Positions 1-12,400 of a stretch of 64,000 nt of DNA are shown in pieces. A program made the translations under genes and the position numbers. Origin of the DNA: Glandiceps talaboti (taxonomy: Eukaryota; Hemichordata; Enteropneusta; Spengelidae); NCBI RefSeq assembly GCF_964340395.1, contig NC_135553.1, positions 1,391,001 through 1,455,000 on the forward strand, in the 5' to 3' direction. The notes beneath the pieces were generated by a model, which saw only the letters and a program-made list of their open reading frames with translations, searched no databases and had not been told where the DNA came from. Numbering within the stretch: the first letter of the stretch is position 1; each line of letters opens with the position of its first letter.

Positions 1-162
1 AAATAATGTACCACCATCACGTAGACAAAGATATCCACAGGTACGTCAAATAGTAAATAATGTACCACCATCACGTAAACAAAGATATCCACAGGTACGT
101 CAAATAGTAAATAATGTACCACCATCATGTAGACAAAGATATCCACATGTAGATCAAATAGT
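1..162. repeat. 54-bp tandem repeat, three copies, cut by window start
   Basis: Three copies of a 54-bp unit begin at 1, 55 and 109. The third copy is the most diverged near its end. The array probably extends leftwards out of the window. It lies in an intron of the CCDC33-like gene, upstream of the first exon seen here. Confidence 0.9.
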
Positions 163-453
163 AAACTTTAGATTACTATATATTCTCTATATTATCCATA
201 TACTTTGGCAAATTCTAATGACTACATGAAATATGGAAATATGTCTTTGTGAGGTTCTCATTGCTGGAAGTTTCCTAAAAATATTCATAAAAATAATGTA
301 CAGATATTTGCCATTTGGACCAAACTTTGCTCATTCTTCACAAATAATTTCAAGGAAATTAACTGATTTTTAGTCATTTCTTTTGAAATAACCCAGTCAC
401 CAAATTTTCAATGGAATTATCAGTTTACTGATTTTTATCCCATTTCTCCCCAG

Positions 454-3400
454 ATAACATTGCCAGGAACACCTCAAAAACAGCCCACCTGGAATCATAT
501 GTTTTTCTTCCATCAATCTCGAGACAATGCTACTATGTTTGCAGACACTGCCGCCTTAATAGTAGAATATTATCCATCTACAAGATGTAAGTATAATACA
601 AATGTAATTTCATATATCATTGTTTTCTCTTTTTACAAGGCAATATGTTTGTGTTTACTTGGTTACCAGGTGATATGTTTGTGTTTACTTGGTTACAAGA
701 TAATGTTTTTGTTTCCTTGGTTACTCGGCATGTTTTTAATTACTTGTTGTTTTATACAGCTGTAAGTGATACCAGCTGGCATCTACGTAATCCTATTGGT
801 TACTCTATCTTAATGTTAGACAAGACAGTGTATGATGCCTTAGTGGCAGACAGTGGTAGAATGGGGATACGTATTGAAGGACTTCCTATACAGGTATGTA
901 CTCAAATTCACTTACAAATAATTTTCGTCTGATGAATAATTTCAGACTTTAGATATTCACAAGGGACAAATCTGACAATCCATTGCATGCATAGAATTTA
1001 GTTTGGATCATAATACATTGCAGCCAGTACCAGGTAGTGTGTATGTGAGACTTTGTACAGTACTATGCTCCATGACATGTGAGTGACTAGTGTAAAGTGT
1101 ACTTGGGGGTGTTGCACAAAATGGTTATGATTTTCTCTGTGCCCTTACTTTCACAAGCAAAGTGAGTGAAAATATAACTGTCAAGATTACATACTCATTT
1201 GCATACAGTGTAGGTAATAGTTTTGCAGTGCTGCGCTAGAGTGCCAGTGCATATTTGTACCCTTACATTGTTTAGTTTTAGGTCAGGATTCTCATGTTTC
1301 ATGTTTTATGTTTTATGTTTACAGGACAGTAAGTTGCGGACAATAGATTCTCAAACTCCCACTGTAGGAATGATATTAAGACTCATCACATCTGAGGTAA
1401 GCTATTTATATTTTGTTGTTTGCTTCATTATCAAATACGTGTTTATTTTCTCTTTGAGTGACATATTGGTGGTTGCATGGTTTGCTGGTATGCCTCTTAC
1501 CACTGCAGTCTGAGTTCAAACTCGCACAGTGTTGGCTGAGTTTGATTTAAAGAAATTTAATCAACACAGTAAGTGAGAAGGGTGATGCTCAGTTTAAACC
1601 CTACCAAACAACATAGCCTGGGTACGCTGGTATCCTCCAGCTTCTTCAACACTAGAGGGCACTGCTCAGTGGTGACCCAACCAAACAACATAGTCTGGGT
1701 ACTCTGGTATCCTCCTGCTTCTTCAACACTAGAGGGCACTGCTCAGTGGTGACCATTCAACAAATTTCTGAATTTATCTGGACAATACAGATTATTATGA
1801 TATTATTTTATTAGTCAACGTAGAAAAATCAAACTGAAAATACAGTATTTAGGATGAAGTCATTCTCCTTGTATATCATTGATAATCACATTTGTATGTA
1901 AGTGCCATTTCTTTTCTAAGTAAGCCTTGAATGTTTGGAGCAATAACTCTTTATGAAAACAAAGGTTAAGATTAGACAGAACTTTCATTACGTTAGTATA
2001 GACTGACTTTTTAGCTGTCTAAACTTAACCCTGTTTTCAATAAAGAGTTATTGCTAGAAATAGTAAGTGAATTTAACACCTTTAAGAACTGTTTTACATC
2101 ATTTTGTACTCGTAACTGCTTGTCACCACATACTCTCCATTTCTCAGTTTGCTCAACCTCATAAATCACACACTACAATATTATATCCATTAAACTCTGA
2201 TTTCCATCTTTATATACACTTTATTTTATGACTTCCTTTTGAAATATTAACTATATTTCTGACATTTTAAGTGTCAAAATAAAATGTAGATAAATTTTTA
2301 CACACAAAAAGTGAAAAGATATTGCCAATTTAGCACACATACTTACTAACAACTATATGTTTCAGTTCGTGTAAATAACACACCACATCATACATTTCAG
2401 GAAGAATTACAATTATAGATTTCTTTCAAGAGATAGTCCAGAAATGTACATTTTTAATTGCTAATTGCTAATTTCTTCCTGGAATTAAAGTCATTTTCAT
2501 AAAATATGAAAATACTGAATTTTCTAGACCAACCTATTAAATTTCCCATGACAATATTGGCCACAGACCTCCATAGATTCTCCTTTGCTGATTTGTATAA
2601 ACTATAAGAAGCTTAGACAATACTGTCTGGTTTGGTGTGTATGTTTAGTGTGTATAACCTTGATGTCTCCATCAGTCATTTTATCTAGATATCTAGATCT
2701 ACTGGTAATTATTAATGGAAGCATTCAGGTTTAATAGTTAATAGTCAATATGTTATCATTTATCCAAGTGTTCGAGTTTTTAGCACTGGTGTAGATGGTA
2801 AAGTAGCCTAGGTAAAATTTGACAAGTTTCCAAGATATTTGATGAACCTTCACCCTGGTTTTCCAATGAAATGTTTTTGTTACTGGTGTTGTAAGTATAT
2901 CATAGGTCAAGTACATGTATGTTTAGCAGAGTCCCTAGTCTGGATGTTAACATGGTTTCTAACTGTGAGTGGGAGTGTAAATGATATCGATACTGTATAG
3001 GAACTAGACTACAGAGTCCCATGCATTTTGCCTTTTTAAAACAGTGTATGTGTTGCCCATATCTGTCCATAGGGCTGTGACACCATAACAGAAATCACAG
3101 GTTTTGATGTAAAAGTCTCCAATCATGCATGCTTGGTGAGACAGGTATTCTGTGGCAGGTAGATGTAAGTTCATATAATTCAGTGTCTATATGTATTGCT
3201 ACCACAGACAGTCACTACATGTTTATGTTGCCTAGAGGGCATAATAGCTTGACAAATAACAGCATGTCCCAACTCATGTTACGTTGACATTCTTGTATTA
3301 CAGAGACCTGACTCATTGGGTGCCGTTTCCAATCCCGATCTACTGCCCACTCTAGACGCCATTCCCATCGATATTACTCCAGTACCAACACCACGGAAAG

Positions 3401-6400
3401 ATCCCACCCCTCCAGCCACACCAATCCCGGAACCATTACCCGTCAGTGACCCTGTGTGGATGTTGAGTCGAAAACCCAAACTTCGAGTGGTAAGTCTAAT
3501 ATTTTACTGTATTTATAACTGTCAGGTGGCATTTGAATGAATGTGACGCAGTGTTATTTATAATGCTATGATCCATAGTTTCACCAAATCAACAAAGGTA
3601 AACTCACTTTACATATCTTTTAAAGGATTTTAGGATTTGTGTTTTATGAAATTAAATCTGTACATAATAAAAAGGTTATTCTAAATCTAATAACTAGTAG
3701 GGGTAAGGACAGTTTTGCAAAATTCAATAATAATTGAAAAAAACTGTTACATTTGCATTTTTAGTAGATTAATCTTGTTGCTGCGACTTGAACTTAGTAT
3801 ATTCGATATTGTCACTGACAAACTGTTAAATCAGTTGATTTGTTTTGATTTTACTTTCATTGATATAGGACATGATACTTACAAAATTCAATCCAAACTG
3901 TTTAGTGAGATGTTATGTTGTGGACTAGAGACATTAACAGAAAGGCTGTATACAGTGTGGTATATTTACCAAACTTGTAAGATTACTGCTATAACACATC
4001 ATCACTTTAGAAACTGACAATCATTAAATAATTCATAAGATATTAAATGTGTATTTGTACAAATTGAGTGCAAATAATATATTCACAGTAAAAACAACAA
4101 CTTGACATCATTCAGTTCCTAATTGTTGAAATTATATACCAACCTCTGAGTATATCAATACATGTATATTGTGTTTATATTGGTTGGTGTATCACATTAC
4201 CACCTGCTATGGTGTATAACCAGGTGAGGTCCACACTTGATAACTTGATGCAGTTGTAATCTTACAAATACAATGAATTAATCAAAGCTGAAAATGAATG
4301 AGTAAATGAAGACAATTCAGGAATAAATTATATTTTGGTGGGAAACTGCTGAAATGATAATAACTATTCTAAGGTCATGATACTCAGTTGAACACAATAT
4401 AATTCTACTTCACACTATTTGTGTCCAAAGGCAATAAACATTCAAGAATAATCTACCTATAGACATTTGAGTGGTCTTCAGGGTCTATGGTCTGTGTGTT
4501 CTCTCTGATATTTATATATAATCCCATGAAATCAATGTTAGTTTTACGTCATAATGCTCCGAGTATGATTCCGCGGACTAATACAAATTCGAGCCAGTAG
4601 GCGAGAATTTGTAGTCCGCAGAATCATACGAGGAGCATTATGACGTAAAACTAACATTGATTTCATGGGATTATATATTTATCACATAACTAAGTATTTC
4701 CCCGTATTTTTCTAAAATTTTAAATCGTATTTTACGAATACTGCATCATTACATCGCACTATATTCTTCATCGCGTATTAAAAAATGGCGCCCGATGGCT
4801 ATGCAAATTACATAATCGCGTGACCTGTCGCGAGGTCAAGCTTACCATGTATGGTATCGGTCATACTTTTGTGTGGTTTCTCAACCAAAATTATCGGTTA
4901 TAACCTTGCGATGTACATGTAATATCGAATTTAGTTTAAAACGTAAGTAGAATTGTCTGAATACGACTTTTGTGCCGTCATTTTAATAATATTTTCTCGG
5001 GTTGTGTAAGTTCGGAGATCTGAGCTCGACGGAAAATTGGAAGTAATTAAGTAAGCTTGCCGACTGCTACATCGATAATCTACGTGATTTTTAAATAGAA
5101 TAAAATGTATCAAATAAAAATAAAAGGACTTCTACGTATGAAACTCATGCCATCCAAGGGTATATGTAACGTTACTAACGTAATGTATGCATTTACGTTT
5201 TGAAAGCACATAATTATTACGATAAACTTGATCGTAGCGCGAGCGTAGGATTGACACGAACACTCAAACAACGGTACGGAGAAAAAATAGTTCGGTAGAA
5301 CAGGGGTGATATGCTCTGAAATCACCCCTGTTTGACGTCACACAGTAGAAGATATGCACGTATTTATGTGATAATATACAAAACCATCATTGCTACAGGG
5401 TTCTAAAACCTTAGTAAAACTGTTTTCATGCATTTAAAATATAAATGTTATGTAAGCTGTATCAGATTCCAAAGATGAGACAATTACATTTAGCAGGATG
5501 GTTTTAAATGTGAAAAAAAATATGATTGGAATTGGATGAAAGTACCCGGCAATCTCTTGATGTTTCTAAAATGGATGTGATGCATTAATATGTTATATCT
5601 CATGTCATACTGTTCATCTGTACATAGAGAATTGGGGCAGTATTTGGTTGTCATAAATATCATTTTGTTCTAAAAACCTTTTGGTGTTAATTGTCATGAT
5701 ATTATTTAAGTATATTTCTGTTCATCGAAAATACTCACCTTTATTATACTACTATTGGGTTACCCTTTTGCTTTTAGCCTAACTTCGCAAAATAAAGTCG
5801 TGACCCCTGACCCACCTGTGGCTATCCCATGATGCCCCTTTTCCCCCCAGTACTAAATTTTGCGAGCGAAAGAAGACGTATATTTTCTTCGCTCACGACA
5901 AATTAGCCTTTTCAAGCCTTGGTGGATTTTTATAGCTGACTTCTGTGGCACCCAAGTCCCTGGAAACCCAGCTGAGTCCTTTCTTTTATTCTTTTCATTC
6001 AATTGTGCTTGTTTTAAGCTTCGCTTTTCTTTGTTTGTTCTGTTTGTATTGAGCGGTCGTCTATTGTATTCCGTTACACGACCGTTTCATTCTTTTTCCG
6101 CTTTTGACTATTGTTTGTTTAAAGCGTGTTTTCAAACCATGCTTCCGAACCAAAAGAAGGGGTCTTGTGGACATGTTTTCCACATAGAGGACCTCCACAA
6201 ATTTTGCCCTTCTTGTCGGAAGTGTTCCCGTACTTCACCATGCAAAACTGTATGCGGTCATTGGGCAGACGATCAGTGGCAGGAATTCGATAAACCTATT
6301 GAATCGTCACGTAAACCAAAATCAAAGCAGAGTAAGCGGACCTCCGCTGCTCCGAGCACTGATTTAGATAAATTTTCAGGTAAGTCTTGTGTAAGTGTGG

Positions 6401-9400
6401 GTTCTCCCACGACAAAACGCCCTTCTGAGGGCGAGGTCTTAACCACAACGGGTTCTGAAGTACGGGTTTCTCGTGGACCTATGCAGGACTCGTCCGATAA
6501 GGGACGTCCTGATACGGGTATTGTTAGTGGAGAGTGTCCTGTAATTACAGACAGCCCCTCTTCCTACAAAGCTGATTCTCGTTCTCCGTCTCCGACACCT
6601 CAATATAGCGGTCGGTTTCGAGAACCTCCCAGGCGAACTGACGTAAACCCTTCGAGCCGTCCACATACCGTTCAAGGGTCGTTCAGTGAACGTCAAACCA
6701 TGCCGTCGAATAGTCTAGATTCTTCGCGTGGGGTAATACCGGAAGTCAAAAGACGCACTTCCCGTCCTACCGCTAGCGGATCACATGATCAGTCACCTGA
6801 TCCTAGGTCGATACCATGGCCTCCTACGGGGACGCTACCATATCCATTCAATGCTATGGGCCTACCCACAAGGTGAAACTTCCACAGATTTGGATCCAAG
6901 ACAAAATCCACTTCCTTGGACTGCCTTTGGCCAACCTACAGAGTTTTGGCCTCCACCTAATTATTGGTCACCTTATGGTTACCCCCCCACCATGGATACC
7001 CATCAGTCTAGGGGTCCCTGGGGAGGAGGGGATAGAGATAGAGAGAGGTCACGGCCGCCTTATGACCGTTCCCAGTGCCACCGTCGTTCACGCAATCCGC
7101 AAACGGAACGTGACATAGGGGTACTTCGATCTCGCAGAGATCGCTCTCGTTCCCCACGCCGCTCGCACAGTCCACCGAGGCGCGGGGATCGTAGATCATC
7201 GCTTTCACCGAGACGCTCTTCCAGACCACGCATTCCGGTAACGCGTGAAGAGCGTTCTCCCTCGTCTTCACCGACACGTTTCTGCCGCTTACAGGGCGAA
7301 CGTTTCGGATCCCTATGGAGACGCGATCCCGATGAAATGTCCTTAACGGCCCCAGAGGATCGCGACCTCCTTGGGGGCGCTGACCATTCGGATGACGATC
7401 GGGTTAGACCGCCGCCCTCTGAATCAGAGGGGAGAGCGCCCTCTCCGGAACGCTTTGCTGATATTCCATTTAGTCAATGCGTTGAATGGGTTTATCAACA
7501 GTTCCCAGATAAATGTACCCGTCCCACTGCAACGAATTCGGTACAGTCTGAGACAAGCTTAGCATTGGAGGGCCAGCTCGAACAGACGGAGTATCAACCT
7601 GCTACACTCCCCCTCTCAGCTATGGTCACTTCAGTACAGGGTAAAGTGTCCTCAGAGGTTTGTGGCAAGGGTCCAGGTCAGCCGCCAATGCGAATGAATA
7701 GGTACCCTTGGTTCCGCTATCCAGGGAAACCTTATCGTACCCACGCAACCGATCAACGTGTCAACTTTCCAGAGCTGGACACTGATGCTGACGCTGTTGA
7801 CCAAGATCGTGATGGTTTTAAGAATACTACCATTGATAATAAACACTTATCACGGTTAGGAGAAGGATACGCATTATCCCTTCGGATATTCTCCTCTATC
7901 GATTGGTTCCTTGCTACTACGGTGTCAGAGATGAGGTCCGCCCATCCTGACTCACAGAAGATATTTCGTCTGATGCAGGTAGTTAATAAAGCACTTAGCC
8001 ACGTGACTGAGCAAACGACTAGGTCACGTGCTGCTTTGTTACTCCTTCAGCGAGATGCTTTTCTGCGTCGTAACTCAATTGTGTTGCCAACAGAATTAAA
8101 ACAGGAAGTTCGCGCAGCACCGATTGATGCACCTTCTCTATTTGCTGGCACTTTGACTTCTATAGCTAACCGTGCCAGCGAAGCAAAGCAGCGGGAGCGT
8201 TTGATTTTTGACACTCCTCGTTCGAAACCGCATACAAACTTCAAACAGTCCCCAGTCAGTAGTAAGTCCCCTGTGACAAACATCTCACGAGGTTCACAGA
8301 GGGGTCGAGGACGGGGCAGACAGACTTCCCGAGGCCGTGGTAGAGGCAAGCCTCAGTGGTCTGTGATGAACAAAGACAGCAAACCCGGACCACCCTCAGA
8401 GAGGGGTGCAAGTGGTTTCGCGCAACATTCCTGACGGTGCTCCCGTCTTCTTTGCCGCCCCTACTACACCCTCTCAATCAAGCGTAGGGCCAGTAGGGGG
8501 AAGGCTCCTGTCATTCACCAAAGAGTGGCAGCTGATTACCGACGATTCCTTGGTTCTTTCAATAGTAAGAGAGGGTTATCGCCTAGAGTTCGAACGTCAC
8601 CCACCACTTACAATGTCTCCCTTTGTCACAGTGCTTCCAGGCAACAAGCAAAAAAGAGAAGCTCTGTTAGAAGCAATTCAAAAAAGGGGTAGTCAGACAG
8701 GTGAACGCTACCAATGCAGGTCCAGGGTTTTACAACCACCTGTTTTTGGTGCCAAAAAAAAAAAAAAAAAAAAATCGGGGGGGTGGCGCCCAATTCTGAA
8801 CCTAACAGCACTGAACCAATTCATGACCGTGTCCAAGTTCAAGATGGAGACCACGCGATCCATTCTCGCCGCTGTTCAGCCAGGGGAATGGATGGCGTCA
8901 ATCGAACTAAAGGACGCATATTTTCATGTACCGATTCACGATTCTGGCGCCCATCATTACACCCCCTCTCTTTCAAGGTTCCTATTCGTCCGTCTCTCCG
9001 CTTGCACCTGCTTTGGTGGGTGGACGGGAACAATTTGCTAGAAGGGAGGTCCCTAGCGTATCAAAAAGCGAACCTGTCCCTTTTCACCGATGCTTCGAAA
9101 GAGGGATGGGGAGCCCACTGCGACTCCCAGGTGGCCTCAGGTCAGTGGGGCGGAGTAACAAGTCAGAGACACATCAACTGGTTAGAACTCAAGGCAGTCT
9201 TTCTAGCCCTAGTGCAATTCGAGACTCTGGTGTCGGCTCGCCACGTACTGCTCCACTCCGACAATACGACAGTGGTAGCATATGTAAACAAATGGGGGGC
9301 ACAAAGTCACCAGACCTCTGTTATCTGCTCTGGGACATGATGTTTTGGTGCAAAGAGAGGGACATAACCCCCAGGAGGTAGCAAATCAGGTCTTCGCTCA

Positions 9401-12400
9401 CTGGGGAACCCCCCTGCTGGATCTCTTTGCAACTTACCACAACGCAAAACTGCCAATGTTCGTAGCTCCAACTCCGGACACAAGGGCATTAGCGATGGAT
9501 GCACTGTCAATCTCATGGGAGGGAATATTAGCGTATGCTTACCCTCCAATAGTGATTCTTCCTCTGGTCCTTCGCAAGGTACAGGAGGAGGATGTAGTCC
9601 TTATTCTGATAGCACCGCTATGGCCAAATCGGTCTTGGTTCCCTTGGCTTCTATCTCTTCTAGTAAATTGCCCAATTCGGCTTCCACAGAGGACAGACCT
9701 TCTCTCTCAGGGTCGGAGCATTGTTCACCCCAGCCCAGAGAGTTTTCGTCTTCACGCATTCAAACTATCGAGAAATCCCTCGTTCAGAAAGGATTCTCTA
9801 TTGACTCTGCCGCGGTTATCGCAAGACCGCAGCGGGCAAGTACTCTCAGCACTTACAACAGCAAATGGGAACGATTTTGTGATTGGTGTCAGCGAAGGCA
9901 GATTGATCCAATCCATATCACTACCAGAGACTTTGCAGACTTCTTGTTAGATCTCTTTAATGTTAAGAAATTTGCTGTAAAAACTATAATGGTATACCGC
10001 GCAGCAATTGCATCTACCATTAAGAGTACAGGAGGCAAAGACTTTGGTCAAGATAAAGTTTTGTCTAGCATGATTAGGCATTTCCATATCAAGCGTCCTC
10101 CTAAACCTATTTCGGTCCCTCAGTGGAATCTGGCATTAGTCCTGAGGGTACTGGAGAAAGCTCCCTTTGAACCTATGCAATCAGTTTCATTGAGAGCAAT
10201 GACACTCAAAACAGTCTTCCTCTTGGCCTTAGCGTCTGGCAGAAGACGCAGTGAGATCCATGCTTTAGATGTGAGCAAGGGGAGAATTACCTGGTCTGAA
10301 TCACAAGTAATTCTCAGGCCTCACCCATCTTTCTTAGCAAAGAACCAGGTACTGGGGTCTTTTTCTTCCCCCATTACCCTTCTTCCTCTCTCTAATTTGG
10401 TAGGTTCTGACAAACAAGAGAGATTACTTTGTCCGGTTCGAGCCATACGTTGGTATTTGCATCGTACAAACTCATTCAGAGGAGAGAGATCACGTCTCTT
10501 CATCCCTTATGACTCCGACAACAAGAGCGATTGTTCGGCAGCCATAATTTCTAAGTGGATTATTCAGACAGTCAGATGGGCATACCAGGAAGCATCTGAT
10601 GATAGTTTAAGGTTATCCCGGGTCACAGCCCATGAAGTTAGAGCCATCTCAACTTCTTGGGCAGTACATGCAGGAATTCCAGTAGCAGAAGTGATCAAAG
10701 CTGCTACCTGGCGTTCTCCTAATTCTTTTATAAGCTACTATCTTAGAGATATGGCCCAGGATGCATCTGAATTGCAGTCTCTGGGTCCAGTCTGTGTCAG
10801 TCAGCACATTGTATAATTGGGATGTCAGGAACTCCCCCCCTCCTAATTGGCTGACAAATTCTAACCCAATAGTAGTATAATAAAGGTGAGTATTTTCGAT
10901 GAACAGAATTGAAGTTTCTACCGAAACTAATTTCTGTGAAGAGAAAATACTCACCTTTATGTGAATCCCTCCCACCACCCCACAGTTCCTGTTTTGTGTA
11001 CTTTTCCGTATTTTTGTCTGTTAATATGACAAAATTTAGTACTGGCGGGAAAAGGGGCATCATGGGATAGCCACAGGTGGGTCAGGGGTCACGACTTTAT
11101 TTTGCGAAGTTAGGCTAAAAGCAAAAGGGTAACCCAATAGTAGTATAATAAAGGTGAGTATTTTCTCTTCACAGAAATTAGTTTCGGTAGAAACTTCAAT
11201 TTCATGAAAGCACTCACACTGTCACAGCATCATATTAGAAGTTGATGTCTTAAGTGATAAATAGGGTGTCCTTGAAAATATCATTTCCATCATGAAGTTA
11301 TTAATGTTATTGTTTCATTTAGAATCACAAATTTGTTTATATAAACACTAAATCAATAATCTTTGTTTGTAAAATCTAACCAAATCATGAAATGACCAAA
11401 TGTAAATAAATAAATAAATTTGCAGAATAATTTTCTAAATCATTTGACATATATTTGTGTCAGTAGAAATTCACTATAAATATTTGTACAATGTAAAATA
11501 TAGGATAGCAAAGCAATTTATGATAACACAATAAGGAGTTTTTGTATTGAAATCTTTGACTTGTCAAATTGAAAACTGGTGTGATCCCAGTAGGATATAA
11601 TTTGTCCATGAAGGCAGGGTTGTTATTGCATTTAATACTGACTAGTTCACTGCATAGTGGCAGGTGTTTACAACAAACACATAGACACCTAGAGAAAGTT
11701 CTGAAAAGCCATTTATATTGTGGCATGAATGTATTCTTCAAAATCAGTTGGATATTGTTTACAACAAACCTAATTGGGCTTTTTAGATCATCCATTCCAA
11801 GTGACTATGCTATAATCCTAAACCAGTGTATCATCGACAGTGTACAGCTCACTAGAAACACAGTAGTGTAGTACGTACAACTGACAGGCATAACAAAGGC
11901 CTATTATTATGTCTTCACAGTTGAAAGCTTACACCTTGTCTAGTAGCCTTTGTCACATGGTTTTATTACTTAGTCCACAGGCATGACAGGCTGAAGTACA
12001 TCAACAACACACTGTTATGCAAATTTCTTATATTCAATTACCAGTGAGTTCAAAGGTCAGACTAGAGTTTGTAATTTGACCCTGCTGTTGGGATTCATAG
12101 GTTGCTAGGTAAACAAATCAGTGCTATTTGCATATCCGTGTCATTTGCATAACAATAGGAGTTAACCAGTGGCTAACATTTTGTGAAGCCATAATCCTGC
12201 ATAAATACTGCCACCGATAGACTGACACGCAATCTGAATATTTGTAACCGCTACCGATAGTTTGGTTTGTAATCAGAGTTATCTACAACCAGTCATGTCT
12301 GTAGCCTACTACAGACCGTACACATCTTCAGTAAGTATTTGTATCTGATAAGGTTTCTAACATTGACCGTGTAATGGTGTAGCTTTACCATCAGACACCT

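Larger units (their letters stand above)
5718..11201 (+). mobile_element. DIRS-type tyrosine-recombinase retrotransposon, internally deleted
   Basis: The order is inverted terminal repeat, gag-like ORFs, reverse transcriptase, RNase H, Dam-like methyltransferase, tyrosine recombinase, internal complementary region, inverted terminal repeat. This is the diagnostic DIRS architecture. There is no DDE integrase and no direct long terminal repeat. Both ends can be placed because the internal complementary region joins the complement of the left end (CTGTTCATCG) directly to the complement of the right end (CTTCAATT). No target-site duplication is evident, as expected for this group. The copy sits sense-oriented in the large CCDC33 intron. 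The terminal repeats are almost identical, so insertion is recent, yet gag is frameshifted and pol carries deletions. Confidence 0.93.

Noticed and set aside
11460-11871. Overlapping 100-111-codon ORFs on both strands
   Set aside because: No recognised motif; mutual antisense overlap in an intron suggests chance.
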